The notes beneath the pieces were generated by a model. That model saw only the letters and a list, made by a program, of their open reading frames with translations, was not told the DNA's origin and searched no databases. A stretch of DNA of 29,311 bases, taken from NCBI GenBank assembly GCA_964431685.1, contig CAYSLA010000024.1:1-29311 (forward strand), given 5' to 3'. The DNA is from CAYSLA01 sp964431685. GTDB lineage: Bacteria > Armatimonadota > UBA5829. The number at the start of each line of letters is the position of its first letter. Position 1 is the stretch's first letter. Made by a program: the position numbers and the translations under genes. Positions 24,011-29,311 of the stretch are shown in pieces.

Positions 24011-24265
24011 ATGTTCGGGCCAGAATGGGACAGGATGACGGCGCAGCAGAGAGCTGACTACGTGCAGATGGTTCGCAAGATGTCGGGGGTAGAGCGAATC
24101 ATAAAGGCGTGCGAGCTGAGCGACACGGTTACCGAACTCGCTATTCTGGGGATAAAGCACCAGTACCCCGGAATCTCTGAGACGGAGGTGCTCAAACGCC
24201 TCGCGCGGAGGAAGCTTCCGGCCGACTTGGCTGCTGAATTCATCGAACGACTGGAATCCCGCTGA
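24011..24265 (+). CDS. Small conserved-looking hypothetical protein
   Basis: An 84-residue, highly charged, probably all-helical and soluble protein. I do not recognise a named family. The central ELSDTVTELAILGIKHQYPG followed by ETEVLKRLARRKL resembles small proteins of the pattern ELSD..R.LA..GIR..HP..SEEE....L.RR, which are common, uncharacterised and often next to toxin-like or housekeeping genes. GGAGG lies 13 bases before the ATG, slightly far. The stop overlaps the start of the 32-residue ORF (ATGA-type overlap reading TGATG), and tpiA follows, so all three may be one transcript. Confidence 0.6.
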   Translation: MFGPEWDRMTAQQRADYVQMVRKMSGVERIIKACELSDTVTELAILGIKHQYPGISETEVLKRLARRKLPADLAAEFIERLESR

Positions 24266-24363
24266 TGATGGACACGCTGCGGCGGATATGCTCCATACTG
24301 AACAAGTGGGCCAGCTCTAACGAGGTCTTTGATAAACTACACAATCTGAAAAAGGAAAACTAG
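24265..24363 (+). CDS. Possible 32-residue small protein ahead of tpiA
   Basis: A 33-codon frame from ATG 24265 (a second ATG follows immediately) to TAG 24361-24363. It overlaps the upstream stop by one base and ends one base before the tpiA start. The product, ending in HNLKKEN, is basic and helical-looking (MMDTLRRICSILNKWASSNE). Perfect fitting between two genes suggests real coupling. It could instead be a chance frame whose tail carries the tpiA ribosome-binding site AAAAAGGAAA. Confidence 0.4.
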   Translation: MMDTLRRICSILNKWASSNEVFDKLHNLKKEN

Positions 24364-24364
24364 T

Positions 24365-25165
24365 ATGCCAAGAAAGCCATTCATCGCCGGAAACTGGAAG
24401 ATGAACAAGACGATTGCTGAGGGAGTCGCCCTCGCAACCGAGATCAAGAACGAGCTTGCCGGAGTTGGCGGCGTGGACGTGGCCGTGTGCCCGACGTTCG
24501 TGTCGCTAACCAAGGTGGGCGATGCTATAAAGGGCAGCAACATCCTGTTGGGCGGACAGTGCTGCTTCTGGAAGGAATCCGGCGCGTGGACCAGCCAGAT
24601 CGCTCCCAGCATGTTGCTCGACGCGGGGTGCGAGTGGGTGATCATCGGCCACTCCGAGACCCGTGGCCGATTCGGCACAGTCGATGCCGAACTAGGCGGA
24701 GTGCTGGACTACTTCGGCGAGAAAGACCTCACCGTCAACATGAAAGCAAAGGCCGCGTTTGCCGCCGGACTGAAGCCGATCATCGCTTGCGGCGAACTGC
24801 TGTCTGAGCGTGAAGCCGGCAAGACAGATGCAGTAATAGCTGCTCAGATGGAAACAGACCTCGCCGGGTTCAGCAAGGAACAAGCCCTGTCAATGGTCAT
24901 CGCCTACGAGCCAGTCTGGGCCATCGGCACCGGTCAGGTGTGTGAGTCTGATGAGGCCGACCGTGTCTGTGGGGTGATTCGGTCGATCGTGAAGAAGATG
25001 TACGGCGAGGAAGTCGCAGATGCCGTGCGCATCCAATACGGTGGAAGCGTAAAGCCAGACAATGCGAAGGAACTCCTTGGCAAGCCGAACATCGACGGCG
25101 CGCTTGTCGGCGGAGCAGCCCTTAAGGCATCGGACTTCGTCGCTATCGTAAAAGCGGCCATCTAG
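24365..25165 (+). CDS. tpiA: Triosephosphate isomerase
   Basis: A 266-residue TIM-barrel enzyme interconverting dihydroxyacetone phosphate and glyceraldehyde 3-phosphate. Active-site residues are intact: Lys in AGNWKMNKT, His in VIIGHSETRG, Glu in IAYEPVWAIGTG. The phosphate-binding loops are IQYGGSVKPDNA and DGALVGGAALKA. AAGGA lies 8-9 bases before the ATG. Its length is at the upper end of the family range. It is in the same cluster and direction as gap and pgk, so three consecutive lower-glycolysis activities are grouped here. It is followed by a strong hairpin. Confidence 0.97.
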   Translation: MPRKPFIAGNWKMNKTIAEGVALATEIKNELAGVGGVDVAVCPTFVSLTKVGDAIKGSNILLGGQCCFWKESGAWTSQIAPSMLLDAGCEWVIIGHSETRGRFGTVDAELGGVLDYFGEKDLTVNMKAKAAFAAGLKPIIACGELLSEREAGKTDAVIAAQMETDLAGFSKEQALSMVIAYEPVWAIGTGQVCESDEADRVCGVIRSIVKKMYGEEVADAVRIQYGGSVKPDNAKELLGKPNIDGALVGGAALKASDFVAIVKAAI

Positions 25166-25172
25166 TCTTTCA

Positions 25173-25209
25173 GGCTCATCGCGGGGCCCACCCTGCCCCG
25201 CGACGAGCC
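25173..25209 (+). terminator. Long GC-rich hairpin after tpiA
   Basis: GGCTCATCGCGGGGC (25173-25187) pairs with GCCCCGCGACGAGCC (25195-25209) with one mismatch, around a short loop. There is no T tract, so it may work as a Rho-assisted terminator or 3'-end stabiliser. It ends just before the DUF72 gene. Confidence 0.55.
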
Positions 25210-25211
25210 TT

Positions 25212-26036
25212 GTGACAACAATTCGTATGGCAACTCCCAACGCGCAATTGCGCATAGGAACTTCGGGGTTCAGCTACGATGACTGGGTAGGACCAGTCTA
25301 CCCCACGGGCACGAAGAAAGCCGATATGCTAAGCGCCTATGCTCAGATGTTCGGATGTGTGGAGATCAACTCAACCTACTACGCCATCCCCTCGCAGTCC
25401 TCGTTCGCATCCATGGTTCGCAGAACGCCGGATGATTTCCGATTTGCCGTCAAGGCCAACAAGGAAATGACCCACACGCAGACGCCCTCAGACGCGACTT
25501 TCGCCGCGTTCCGCTCGTGTCTTCAGCCAATGGCAGACTCGGGCAAGCTGGGCTGCGTTCTGGCCCAATTCCCTTGGAGCTTCAAGCTCAGCAAAGAGAA
25601 CACGTCTCAACTGAGGCGTTTCAGGGAACTGACCGAAGGGCTGCGTGTGGTAGTGGAGTTCAGAAACTCGGAGTGGGTGGACGATCCGCGGACTTTTGAG
25701 TTCCTGCGTTCGCTCGACCTCGGTTTCTGCTGCGTCGACGAACCCGCCATTGAAGGGCTGGTCCCACCCGTGGTCGAGGCGACGAGTGGGACGGCGTATG
25801 TTCGGTTCCACGGACGCAATGCCGCAAAGTGGTGGCACCACGATCAGGCTCACGAACGCTACGACTATCTCTACTCGCAGGATGAGCTCAGCGATTGGGT
25901 AGGCAACGTGGAGGGACTTGCGAAGAAGTCTGATGAACTCTATGTCTTCTTCAACAACCACTACAAGGGCAAGTCAGTGCAGAACGCCCGAATGTTTGCC
26001 CGCCAGTTAGGCCTCGAAGACGCGCCTGGTGCGTAG
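25212..26036 (+). CDS. DUF72-family protein (YecE-like)
   Basis: A 274-residue protein with a TIM-barrel-like fold. Family signatures: LRIGTSGFSYDDWVGPVYP at the N-terminus, FGCVEINSTYYAIPS, DDFRFAVKANKEMTH, LGCVLAQFPWSF, VVVEFRNSEW and the C-terminal AYVRFHGRN followed by YVFFNNHYKGKSVQNA. The biochemical role of DUF72 proteins is not established. The start is GTG 25212 or ATG 25227; neither has a clear ribosome-binding site, and ATG 25227 would leave LRIGTSGF six residues from the start. It lies just after the tpiA hairpin and is probably transcribed separately or by readthrough. Confidence 0.9.
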   Translation: MTTIRMATPNAQLRIGTSGFSYDDWVGPVYPTGTKKADMLSAYAQMFGCVEINSTYYAIPSQSSFASMVRRTPDDFRFAVKANKEMTHTQTPSDATFAAFRSCLQPMADSGKLGCVLAQFPWSFKLSKENTSQLRRFRELTEGLRVVVEFRNSEWVDDPRTFEFLRSLDLGFCCVDEPAIEGLVPPVVEATSGTAYVRFHGRNAAKWWHHDQAHERYDYLYSQDELSDWVGNVEGLAKKSDELYVFFNNHYKGKSVQNARMFARQLGLEDAPGA

Positions 26037-26121
26037 ATCAGATGAAGTTTCGGGGCGGGCATTCGCGGGCACGGAGCAGACTCACCTGTCCTCCCGCAGT
26101 TTCGCCTCTGCGACACGAGGG

Positions 26122-26149
26122 TATAATTGTAATACGCAAGGAAGGCAGG
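26122..26149 (+). promoter_or_regulatory. -10 element and ribosome-binding site of the DJ-1/PfpI gene
   Basis: TATAAT at 26122-26127 with no clear -35 (a TTTCGC-like stretch lies about 17 bases upstream). AAGGAAGGCAGG precedes the ATG at 26158 by about 8 bases and decides that start over the upstream GTG at 26029. Confidence 0.4.
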
Positions 26150-26157
26150 TTACAGCC

Positions 26158-26739
26158 ATGACTGACACGAGCCTTGATGGGGTTACGATCGCCGCAATAA
26201 TGACGACGCCACCTACCCACATTGACTTCCCACAAGTATCACGGATTGTGAAAGCCACGGGGGCCGAGGTTCACGTCGTTACACCTCCAACGATGCAGTC
26301 CCATGCACTGATTGACAGCAGCGCAGAAACGTGTACGGGCACGAGGTGCAGTGAGAGATTTGTCGCACCGACCGACTATGATGCCATCTGGCTGCCAGGA
26401 GATATGAACGACTCTCTCAGGCTTCGAACAAACGCCGGGGTGCTGGACTTCGTCGCCCAGGCCAACGAAGACGATATGCCGATAGCCACGATGTGTCACG
26501 GGTGCTGGGTACTGATATCGGCGGGAATCGTTCGCGGGCGCAAGGTAACGGCGTGTCACACAGTAAAGGATGACCTTGTGAACGCGGGGGCGTTCTGGAT
26601 GGACATGCCTGTAATCGTAGATGAGAATCTGATCACTGCCCGCCATCCGGAGAATGCGGCGCCAATGGTGGAGCAGTTGCTGGAAGTGCTGCAGCAGTTG
26701 AACGCTAGAGGGCACGAAATCGGCAGGGGCGCTCGTTAA
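26158..26739 (+). CDS. DJ-1/PfpI superfamily protein (glutamine amidotransferase-like fold)
   Basis: A 193-residue protein. The DJ-1/PfpI core is clear: VTIAAIMTTPPTHIDFPQV, then YDAIWLPGDMND (the family's P-G-G/P-G-D turn) and the nucleophile elbow PIATMCHGCWVLISAGIVRG with Cys in C-H-G. RKVTACHTVKDDLVNAGA and the closing LITARHPENAAPMVEQLL match PfpI-type members. Members act as deglycases, peptidases, chaperones or hydratases, so the reaction cannot be fixed from sequence. A longer frame begins at GTG 26029 inside the DUF72 end, but the ribosome-binding site and homology favour 26158. Confidence 0.88.
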   Translation: MTDTSLDGVTIAAIMTTPPTHIDFPQVSRIVKATGAEVHVVTPPTMQSHALIDSSAETCTGTRCSERFVAPTDYDAIWLPGDMNDSLRLRTNAGVLDFVAQANEDDMPIATMCHGCWVLISAGIVRGRKVTACHTVKDDLVNAGAFWMDMPVIVDENLITARHPENAAPMVEQLLEVLQQLNARGHEIGRGAR

Positions 26740-26768
26740 GGCGGGGTAGCTCAAGACAATGCGGTCAC

Positions 26769-26844
26769 TGGAGCCGACGGAGGGACTCGAACCCACGACC
26801 TGAGCTTTACGAAAGCCCTGCTCTACCAACTGAGCTACGTCGGC
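26769..26844 (-). tRNA. tRNA-Thr (anticodon CGT)
   Basis: A 76-base tRNA with encoded CCA. Acceptor arms GCCGACG/CGTCGGC pair fully, the anticodon loop is TTCGTAA (CGT, reads ACG) and the T-arm has GGTTCGAGTCC. It is last of four in the operon, one base from tRNA-Phe. Confidence 0.95.
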
Positions 26845-26845
26845 G

Positions 26846-26921
26846 TGGTGCCGAGGGCCAGAGTTGAACTGGCGACACGTGGATTTTCAGTCCACTGCTC
26901 TACCAACTGAGCTACCTCGGC
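26846..26921 (-). tRNA. tRNA-Phe (anticodon GAA)
   Basis: A 76-base tRNA with encoded CCA. Acceptor arms GCCGAGG/CCTCGGC, anticodon loop CTGAAAA (GAA) and a regular T-arm. Third in the operon. Confidence 0.96.
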
Positions 26922-26926
26922 ACAAT

Positions 26927-27008
26927 CTAGAACTTAGAGGTTAGAAGTTCGATGTTAGAGAACAAATCACTGCTTTGGCCTCTAACTTCTAACGTCTAAC
27001 CTCTAGAG
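26927..27008. repeat. Imperfect palindrome between tRNA-Phe and tRNA-Asp
   Basis: TTAGAGGTTAGAAGTT at the left and AACTTCTAACGTCTAACC at the right are inverted copies built from a TTAGA/TCTAA repeat, with about 19 bases between. In the tRNA transcript it would form a long hairpin between the two tRNAs. Confidence 0.65.
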
Positions 27009-27085
27009 TGGCGGGGATGACGAGACTCGAACTCGCGGCCTCCTACGTGACAGGCAGGCGCTCTAACCGACTGAGCTACACCCCC
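27009..27085 (-). tRNA. tRNA-Asp (anticodon GTC)
   Basis: A 77-base tRNA with encoded CCA. Acceptor arms GGGGGTG/CATCCCC (one G-U pair) and anticodon loop CTGTCAC (GTC). Second in the operon. Confidence 0.95.
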
Positions 27086-27094
27086 ACATCCTGA

Positions 27095-27170
27095 TGGTGG
27101 GCGAAACAGGACTCGAACCTGTGACATCTTCCTTGTAAGGGAAGCGCTCTCCCAACTGAGCTACTCGCCC
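27095..27170 (-). tRNA. tRNA-Val (anticodon TAC)
   Basis: A 76-base tRNA with encoded CCA. Acceptor arms GGGCGAG/TTCGCCC and anticodon loop CTTACAA (TAC). First in the operon, about 20 bases from the predicted transcript start. Confidence 0.96.
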
Positions 27171-27197
27171 GCAGCAAACACGCCCTGCTGACAAGAA

Positions 27198-27227
27198 AGT
27201 ATAGCAAATGCCACGCGCGCTTGTCAA
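27198..27227 (-). promoter_or_regulatory. Promoter of the Val-Asp-Phe-Thr tRNA operon
   Basis: On the minus strand TTGACA (27227-27222), an 18-base GC-rich spacer and TATACT (27203-27198). The GC-rich start region fits stable-RNA promoters. Confidence 0.78.
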
Positions 27228-27250
27228 CACATCACTGCAAAGAATATCAT
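27221..27250 (+). promoter_or_regulatory. Promoter candidate for the YkuD pair, overlapping the tRNA promoter
   Basis: TTGTCA (27221-27226), an 18-base spacer and TATCAT (27245-27250). Its -35 shares five bases with the -35 of the divergent tRNA promoter. It would give a leader of about 120 bases. Confidence 0.35.
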
Positions 27251-27375
27251 GTAGAAAGAAAAAGGCAATATCTGCAGACGGAAGCCTGGTCGAGCGTGCT
27301 CGAAACGCTTCATCTGCATCTCGAATTGGAGTATAGGGATGTGCGCGATACAGGCGCATCCCACGGGAGGTATCG

Positions 27376-28104
27376 GTGCGGTCGAAGAAGCCGGCAACCT
27401 TGTTGCCATTTCTTCTAATAGTTTTGTTGATAGTGTGCGGCTTCGCCGGAGTAAGCGTGTCGACCAACCGCTACTGGGCGTCCAACTGCTGGACCGAAAT
27501 CTCAGACACGGCCCAGCCGACCACAATTCGAGTTACCGGCGATGTCGCAACCTACGACAAGCCCCTTCGAATGCTGCTGACCCGCAGGCAGATTACTGAT
27601 CCAAAGACATTCAGGCTGGTCGTCCACAAGGGCCGGCGCATAATGCGGCTCTACGCTGACGACAAGCTGGTCAAGACCTATGTTATTGCGCTCGGCGTGG
27701 AAGCCGACACGCGGAAGAAAGAGACGGGCGACCTGGCGACGCCCGAAGGCACCTACTACATCTGCAGCAAGAACTTCTTCAGCCCATACTACCGAGCTCT
27801 GAACATCTCCTATCCGAATGCCGTTGACGCGCGGTTGGGACTCAAACGAAAGGCGATCACCCAGGCGGAGTATCGACAGATTGTTCAGGCGATAAAGGCC
27901 AAGAGATGCCCACCAATGACCACAGCGCTCGATGGATTCATATCGATTCACGGGGGCGGTTTCGGGCAAGCGTACGGTAGCCGTGACAGAGAACTCGTTG
28001 ATGTATACGACTGGACCCAGGGCAGCATCGCGGTAGATCGCGAAGGGATAAAGGAACTCTACGACTACGTGCCAGTTGGCACGGTCATCAAGATAATGGA
28101 GTAG
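27376..28104 (+). CDS. YkuD-type L,D-transpeptidase paralogue with Ser at the nucleophile Cys position
   Basis: A 242-residue protein starting at GTG 27376, 5 bases after GGGAGG. It has an N-terminal membrane anchor or signal (LLPFLLIVLLIVCGFAGVSV). A YkuD-like domain fills about residues 78-240: FRLVVHKGRRIMRLYADDKL, IALGVEADTRKKETGDLATPEG, FISIHGGG and DVYDWTQGSIAVDREGI. In L,D-transpeptidases the last motif is SHGC and Cys attacks the peptidoglycan stem peptide. Here it is an AGC codon (28024-28026), Ser217. The HGGG motif and overall length are kept. It may be inactive, a serine acyl-enzyme variant or a regulator of its neighbour, which begins 6 bases later and keeps the Cys. Confidence 0.85.
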   Translation: MRSKKPATLLPFLLIVLLIVCGFAGVSVSTNRYWASNCWTEISDTAQPTTIRVTGDVATYDKPLRMLLTRRQITDPKTFRLVVHKGRRIMRLYADDKLVKTYVIALGVEADTRKKETGDLATPEGTYYICSKNFFSPYYRALNISYPNAVDARLGLKRKAITQAEYRQIVQAIKAKRCPPMTTALDGFISIHGGGFGQAYGSRDRELVDVYDWTQGSIAVDREGIKELYDYVPVGTVIKIME

Positions 28105-28110
28105 CACGAC

Positions 28111-28848
28111 TTGCAGCGAACTGGCAACCACAACGCGAGGCGCAATCGCCGCCGGTCTCCGGTTCGCTTTGTCGGAATCGCCGTGGCGGCAATGGTTCTG
28201 GCGGGAGCCGTGCTGTTCGCGCTCTTGCCGAAAGCCGAGGGACTGTTGGATACCGGCACAGTGCCATCAGATCCACCCCAGCTCAAGACGGCGGACATAA
28301 ATACCATCGGCGTCCCGCTCCGCGAGCTTCTCAGAGAACACGGTATGAACCGGCCAATGGACATCTCCCTCGAGGCAGTCAAGTCCGCTCGGCTGCTCAG
28401 ATTCTTCTCTGAGGGCATCCATATCAAGAGCTACGTCATCGCTCTGGGAAGTAATCCTGTGCCGCCAAAGACAAAGCGCGGCGACAATGCTACCCCCGAG
28501 GGTCTCTACTACGTCTGCGAGAAGAATCCGGGCAGCAGTTACCACAAGTCTCTGAAACTCTCGTACCCAGGGGTAAGGGATGCCAAGCGAGGTCTTGACA
28601 GCGGACTGATAACCCGATCTCAACACGACGCTATCGTCCGCGCCGTTGCCCGCGGAAGAACACCGCCTATGGACACTGCGCTCGGCGGGGACATCTGTAT
28701 CCACGGGGGTGGAGGCTGCGCTGTCACATCGAAAGGCGAAGTAGCCGTCTACGACTGGACGCAGGGCTGCATCGCACTCTCCAATGACGATGTGGACGAG
28801 TTGTTCGCGGTTGTCCCGGTCGGAACGCCGGTGAAGATCAAACCCTGA
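28111..28848 (+). CDS. YkuD-type L,D-transpeptidase with intact Cys
   Basis: A 245-residue protein. The start is a TTG at 28111, six bases after the previous stop; a GGAG about 10 bases upstream lies inside the neighbour's end. A basic N-terminus (RRNRRRSPVR) precedes one membrane helix (VGIAVAAMVLAGAVLFALL). The catalytic domain holds KSYVIALGSNPVPPKTKRGD, ATPEGLYYVCEKN, ICIHGGGG and VYDWTQGCIALSNDDV, with the nucleophile Cys in T-Q-G-C. It likely forms 3-3 or related cross-links, or attaches a protein, in the periplasm. It is a tandem duplicate of the upstream gene with the same domain order. Confidence 0.88.
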   Translation: MQRTGNHNARRNRRRSPVRFVGIAVAAMVLAGAVLFALLPKAEGLLDTGTVPSDPPQLKTADINTIGVPLRELLREHGMNRPMDISLEAVKSARLLRFFSEGIHIKSYVIALGSNPVPPKTKRGDNATPEGLYYVCEKNPGSSYHKSLKLSYPGVRDAKRGLDSGLITRSQHDAIVRAVARGRTPPMDTALGGDICIHGGGGCAVTSKGEVAVYDWTQGCIALSNDDVDELFAVVPVGTPVKIKP

Positions 28849-28865
28849 GTCAGACCGTGCTTACG

Positions 28866-28895
28866 TTGACCATGGAACCCTGCTCGTGGTATAAT
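28866..28895 (+). promoter_or_regulatory. Promoter of tRNA-Lys
   Basis: TTGACC (28866-28871), an 18-base spacer and TATAAT (28890-28895). The start is expected about 10 bases before the tRNA. Confidence 0.78.
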
Positions 28896-28911
28896 TCTCC
28901 CTGGCTGGCGG

Positions 28912-28986
28912 GGGTCGGTAACTCAGTGGTAGAGTATCGCCCTTTTAAGGCGAGAGTCGTGGGTTCGAGCCCCACCCGACCTACCA
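28912..28986 (+). tRNA. tRNA-Lys (anticodon TTT)
   Basis: A 75-base tRNA with encoded CCA. Acceptor GGGTCGG/CCGACCT has a G-U first pair; the anticodon loop is CTTTTAA (TTT) and the T-arm is GTGGG-TTCGAGC-CCCAC. It is a single-gene unit with its own promoter and terminator. Confidence 0.95.
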
Positions 28987-29025
28987 TACCCCAGATGGCG
29001 CAGAACGGTCTCAGCAATTGAAGAC

Positions 29026-29054
29026 CCCGTCGGACTGACCGGCGGGTTTTTTTT
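29026..29054 (+). terminator. Intrinsic terminator of tRNA-Lys
   Basis: CCCGTCGG (29026-29033) pairs with CCGGCGGG (29039-29046) through 8 pairs with one G-U, followed by eight T (29047-29054). Confidence 0.92.
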
Positions 29055-29055
29055 G

Positions 29056-29140
29056 CCGGTGTTTCCGGATTTGAGGAGCGAGCACAATGTAGGCATGGCA
29101 CCACTAAATGGCCGGCAGCTCCGGAAATCCCGAAACGAAC
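29056..29140. repeat. Palindromic repeat, copy A
   Basis: About 85 bases with terminal inverted repeats: GTTTCCGGATTTGAGGAGC at the left and GCTCCGGAAATCCCGAAAC at the right. The interior contains GAGGAGCGAGCACAATG. It begins immediately after the tRNA-Lys terminator. Confidence 0.72.
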
Positions 29141-29222
29141 TGACGTGACTGTTAAGAGGATAGCACACCGGAGCAGGATTAGCCGGTAAAAAAGAAGAAC
29201 ACTGACATAGGAACAACAGGCC

Positions 29223-29306
29223 CCGGTGTTTCGGGATTTGAGGAGCGAGCACAGTATGGGCACGTACCACTAAGTGACCAGCCGCTCCGGAAATCCCGAA
29301 ACGAAC
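29223..29306. repeat. Palindromic repeat, copy B
   Basis: A direct repeat of copy A, roughly 85 percent identical by eye, with the same terminal inverted repeats (GTTTCGGGATTTGAGGAGC / GCTCCGGAAATCCCGAAAC). It is separated from copy A by 82 bases of unrelated sequence in which I see nothing else. Confidence 0.75.
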
Positions 29307-29311
29307 CGAGG

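Noticed and set aside
26239..26829. A minus-strand frame of 196 codons ending across the DJ-1 gene and into tRNA-Thr
   Set aside because: Its start, VEQGFRKAQVVGSSPSVGS, is the well-known translation artefact of tRNA sequence, and the rest is antisense to the DJ-1/PfpI gene.
27063..27467. A minus-strand frame of 134 codons through tRNA-Val
   Set aside because: It contains RVAQLGERFPYKEDVTGSSP, a typical tRNA-derived false protein, and covers the tRNA promoter.
28850..29270. Two minus-strand frames over tRNA-Lys and the terminal repeats
   Set aside because: One carries VGLEPTTLALKGR, an artefact of antisense tRNA translation; the internal similarity of both comes from the DNA repeats.
29056..29306. 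CRISPR array at the right end
   Set aside because: Only two repeats of about 85 bases with terminal inverted ends and an 82-base gap; no regular short repeat-spacer pattern and no cas genes.

Overview
The window is about 29.3 kb of moderately GC-rich bacterial chromosome. It has a Gram-negative style cell plan: an RND efflux pump with a periplasmic adaptor, exported M16 peptidases, RodA and L,D-transpeptidase-like proteins. No gene fixes the taxon. The mix of heparinase-like, URO-D-like, Gfo/Idh/MocA-like and isochorismatase-like genes, together with dispersed GTCATTCCGACC-type palindromes, fits uncultured Armatimonadota, Planctomycetota or related lineages. That placement is an inference of low confidence. 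Several genes carry single-base frame breaks, which are either true decay or assembly error.

Layout. (1) 1-6943, minus strand: a tightly packed catabolic-looking cluster. In transcription order it holds a broken Gfo/Idh/MocA oxidoreductase, a subtilase with a Cys in place of the nucleophile Ser, a URO-D-family protein, a heparinase II/III-like protein, a divergent isochorismatase-like hydrolase and a polysaccharide deacetylase-like protein cut by the window edge. Most junctions overlap or nearly overlap, so this reads as one operon. (2) 7217-9558: an AraC-type regulator divergent from a DegT/DnrJ/EryC1-type aminotransferase, with a shared promoter region. (3) 9842-16203: an exported STN-domain protein divergent from an operon that starts at a near-perfect sigma-70 promoter with a CsoR-family operator. 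The operon holds a CstR-like Cys31/Cys60 repressor, a DUF2892 membrane protein, an RND adaptor and an RND permease broken by three +1 frame shifts. (4) 16222-21047: rodA (minus), then two coupled M16 peptidases (one with the zinc motif, one without) and an aldose-epimerase-like protein. (5) 21345-25165: gap, pgk, two small ORFs and tpiA, a lower-glycolysis cluster preceded by a leader with a possible attenuator. (6) 25212-26739: DUF72 and DJ-1/PfpI proteins. (7) 26769-27227: a minus-strand tRNA operon, Val-Asp-Phe-Thr. (8) 27376-28848: tandem YkuD-type L,D-transpeptidase paralogues, one with Ser at the nucleophile Cys position. (9) 28866-29311: tRNA-Lys with its own promoter and terminator, then two copies of a palindromic repeat.

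How the parts may work together. The left cluster looks built to deacetylate, cleave and oxidise a modified polysaccharide or sugar derivative. The central operon looks like thiol-persulfide- or metal-responsive export. The remaining genes are housekeeping functions: glycolysis, cell-wall elongation and cross-linking, and tRNA supply. Most points worth a second look are unusual catalytic residues in recognisable enzymes, regulatory DNA around the CstR-like gene and gap, and palindromic repeats that in one case supply the end of a protein.
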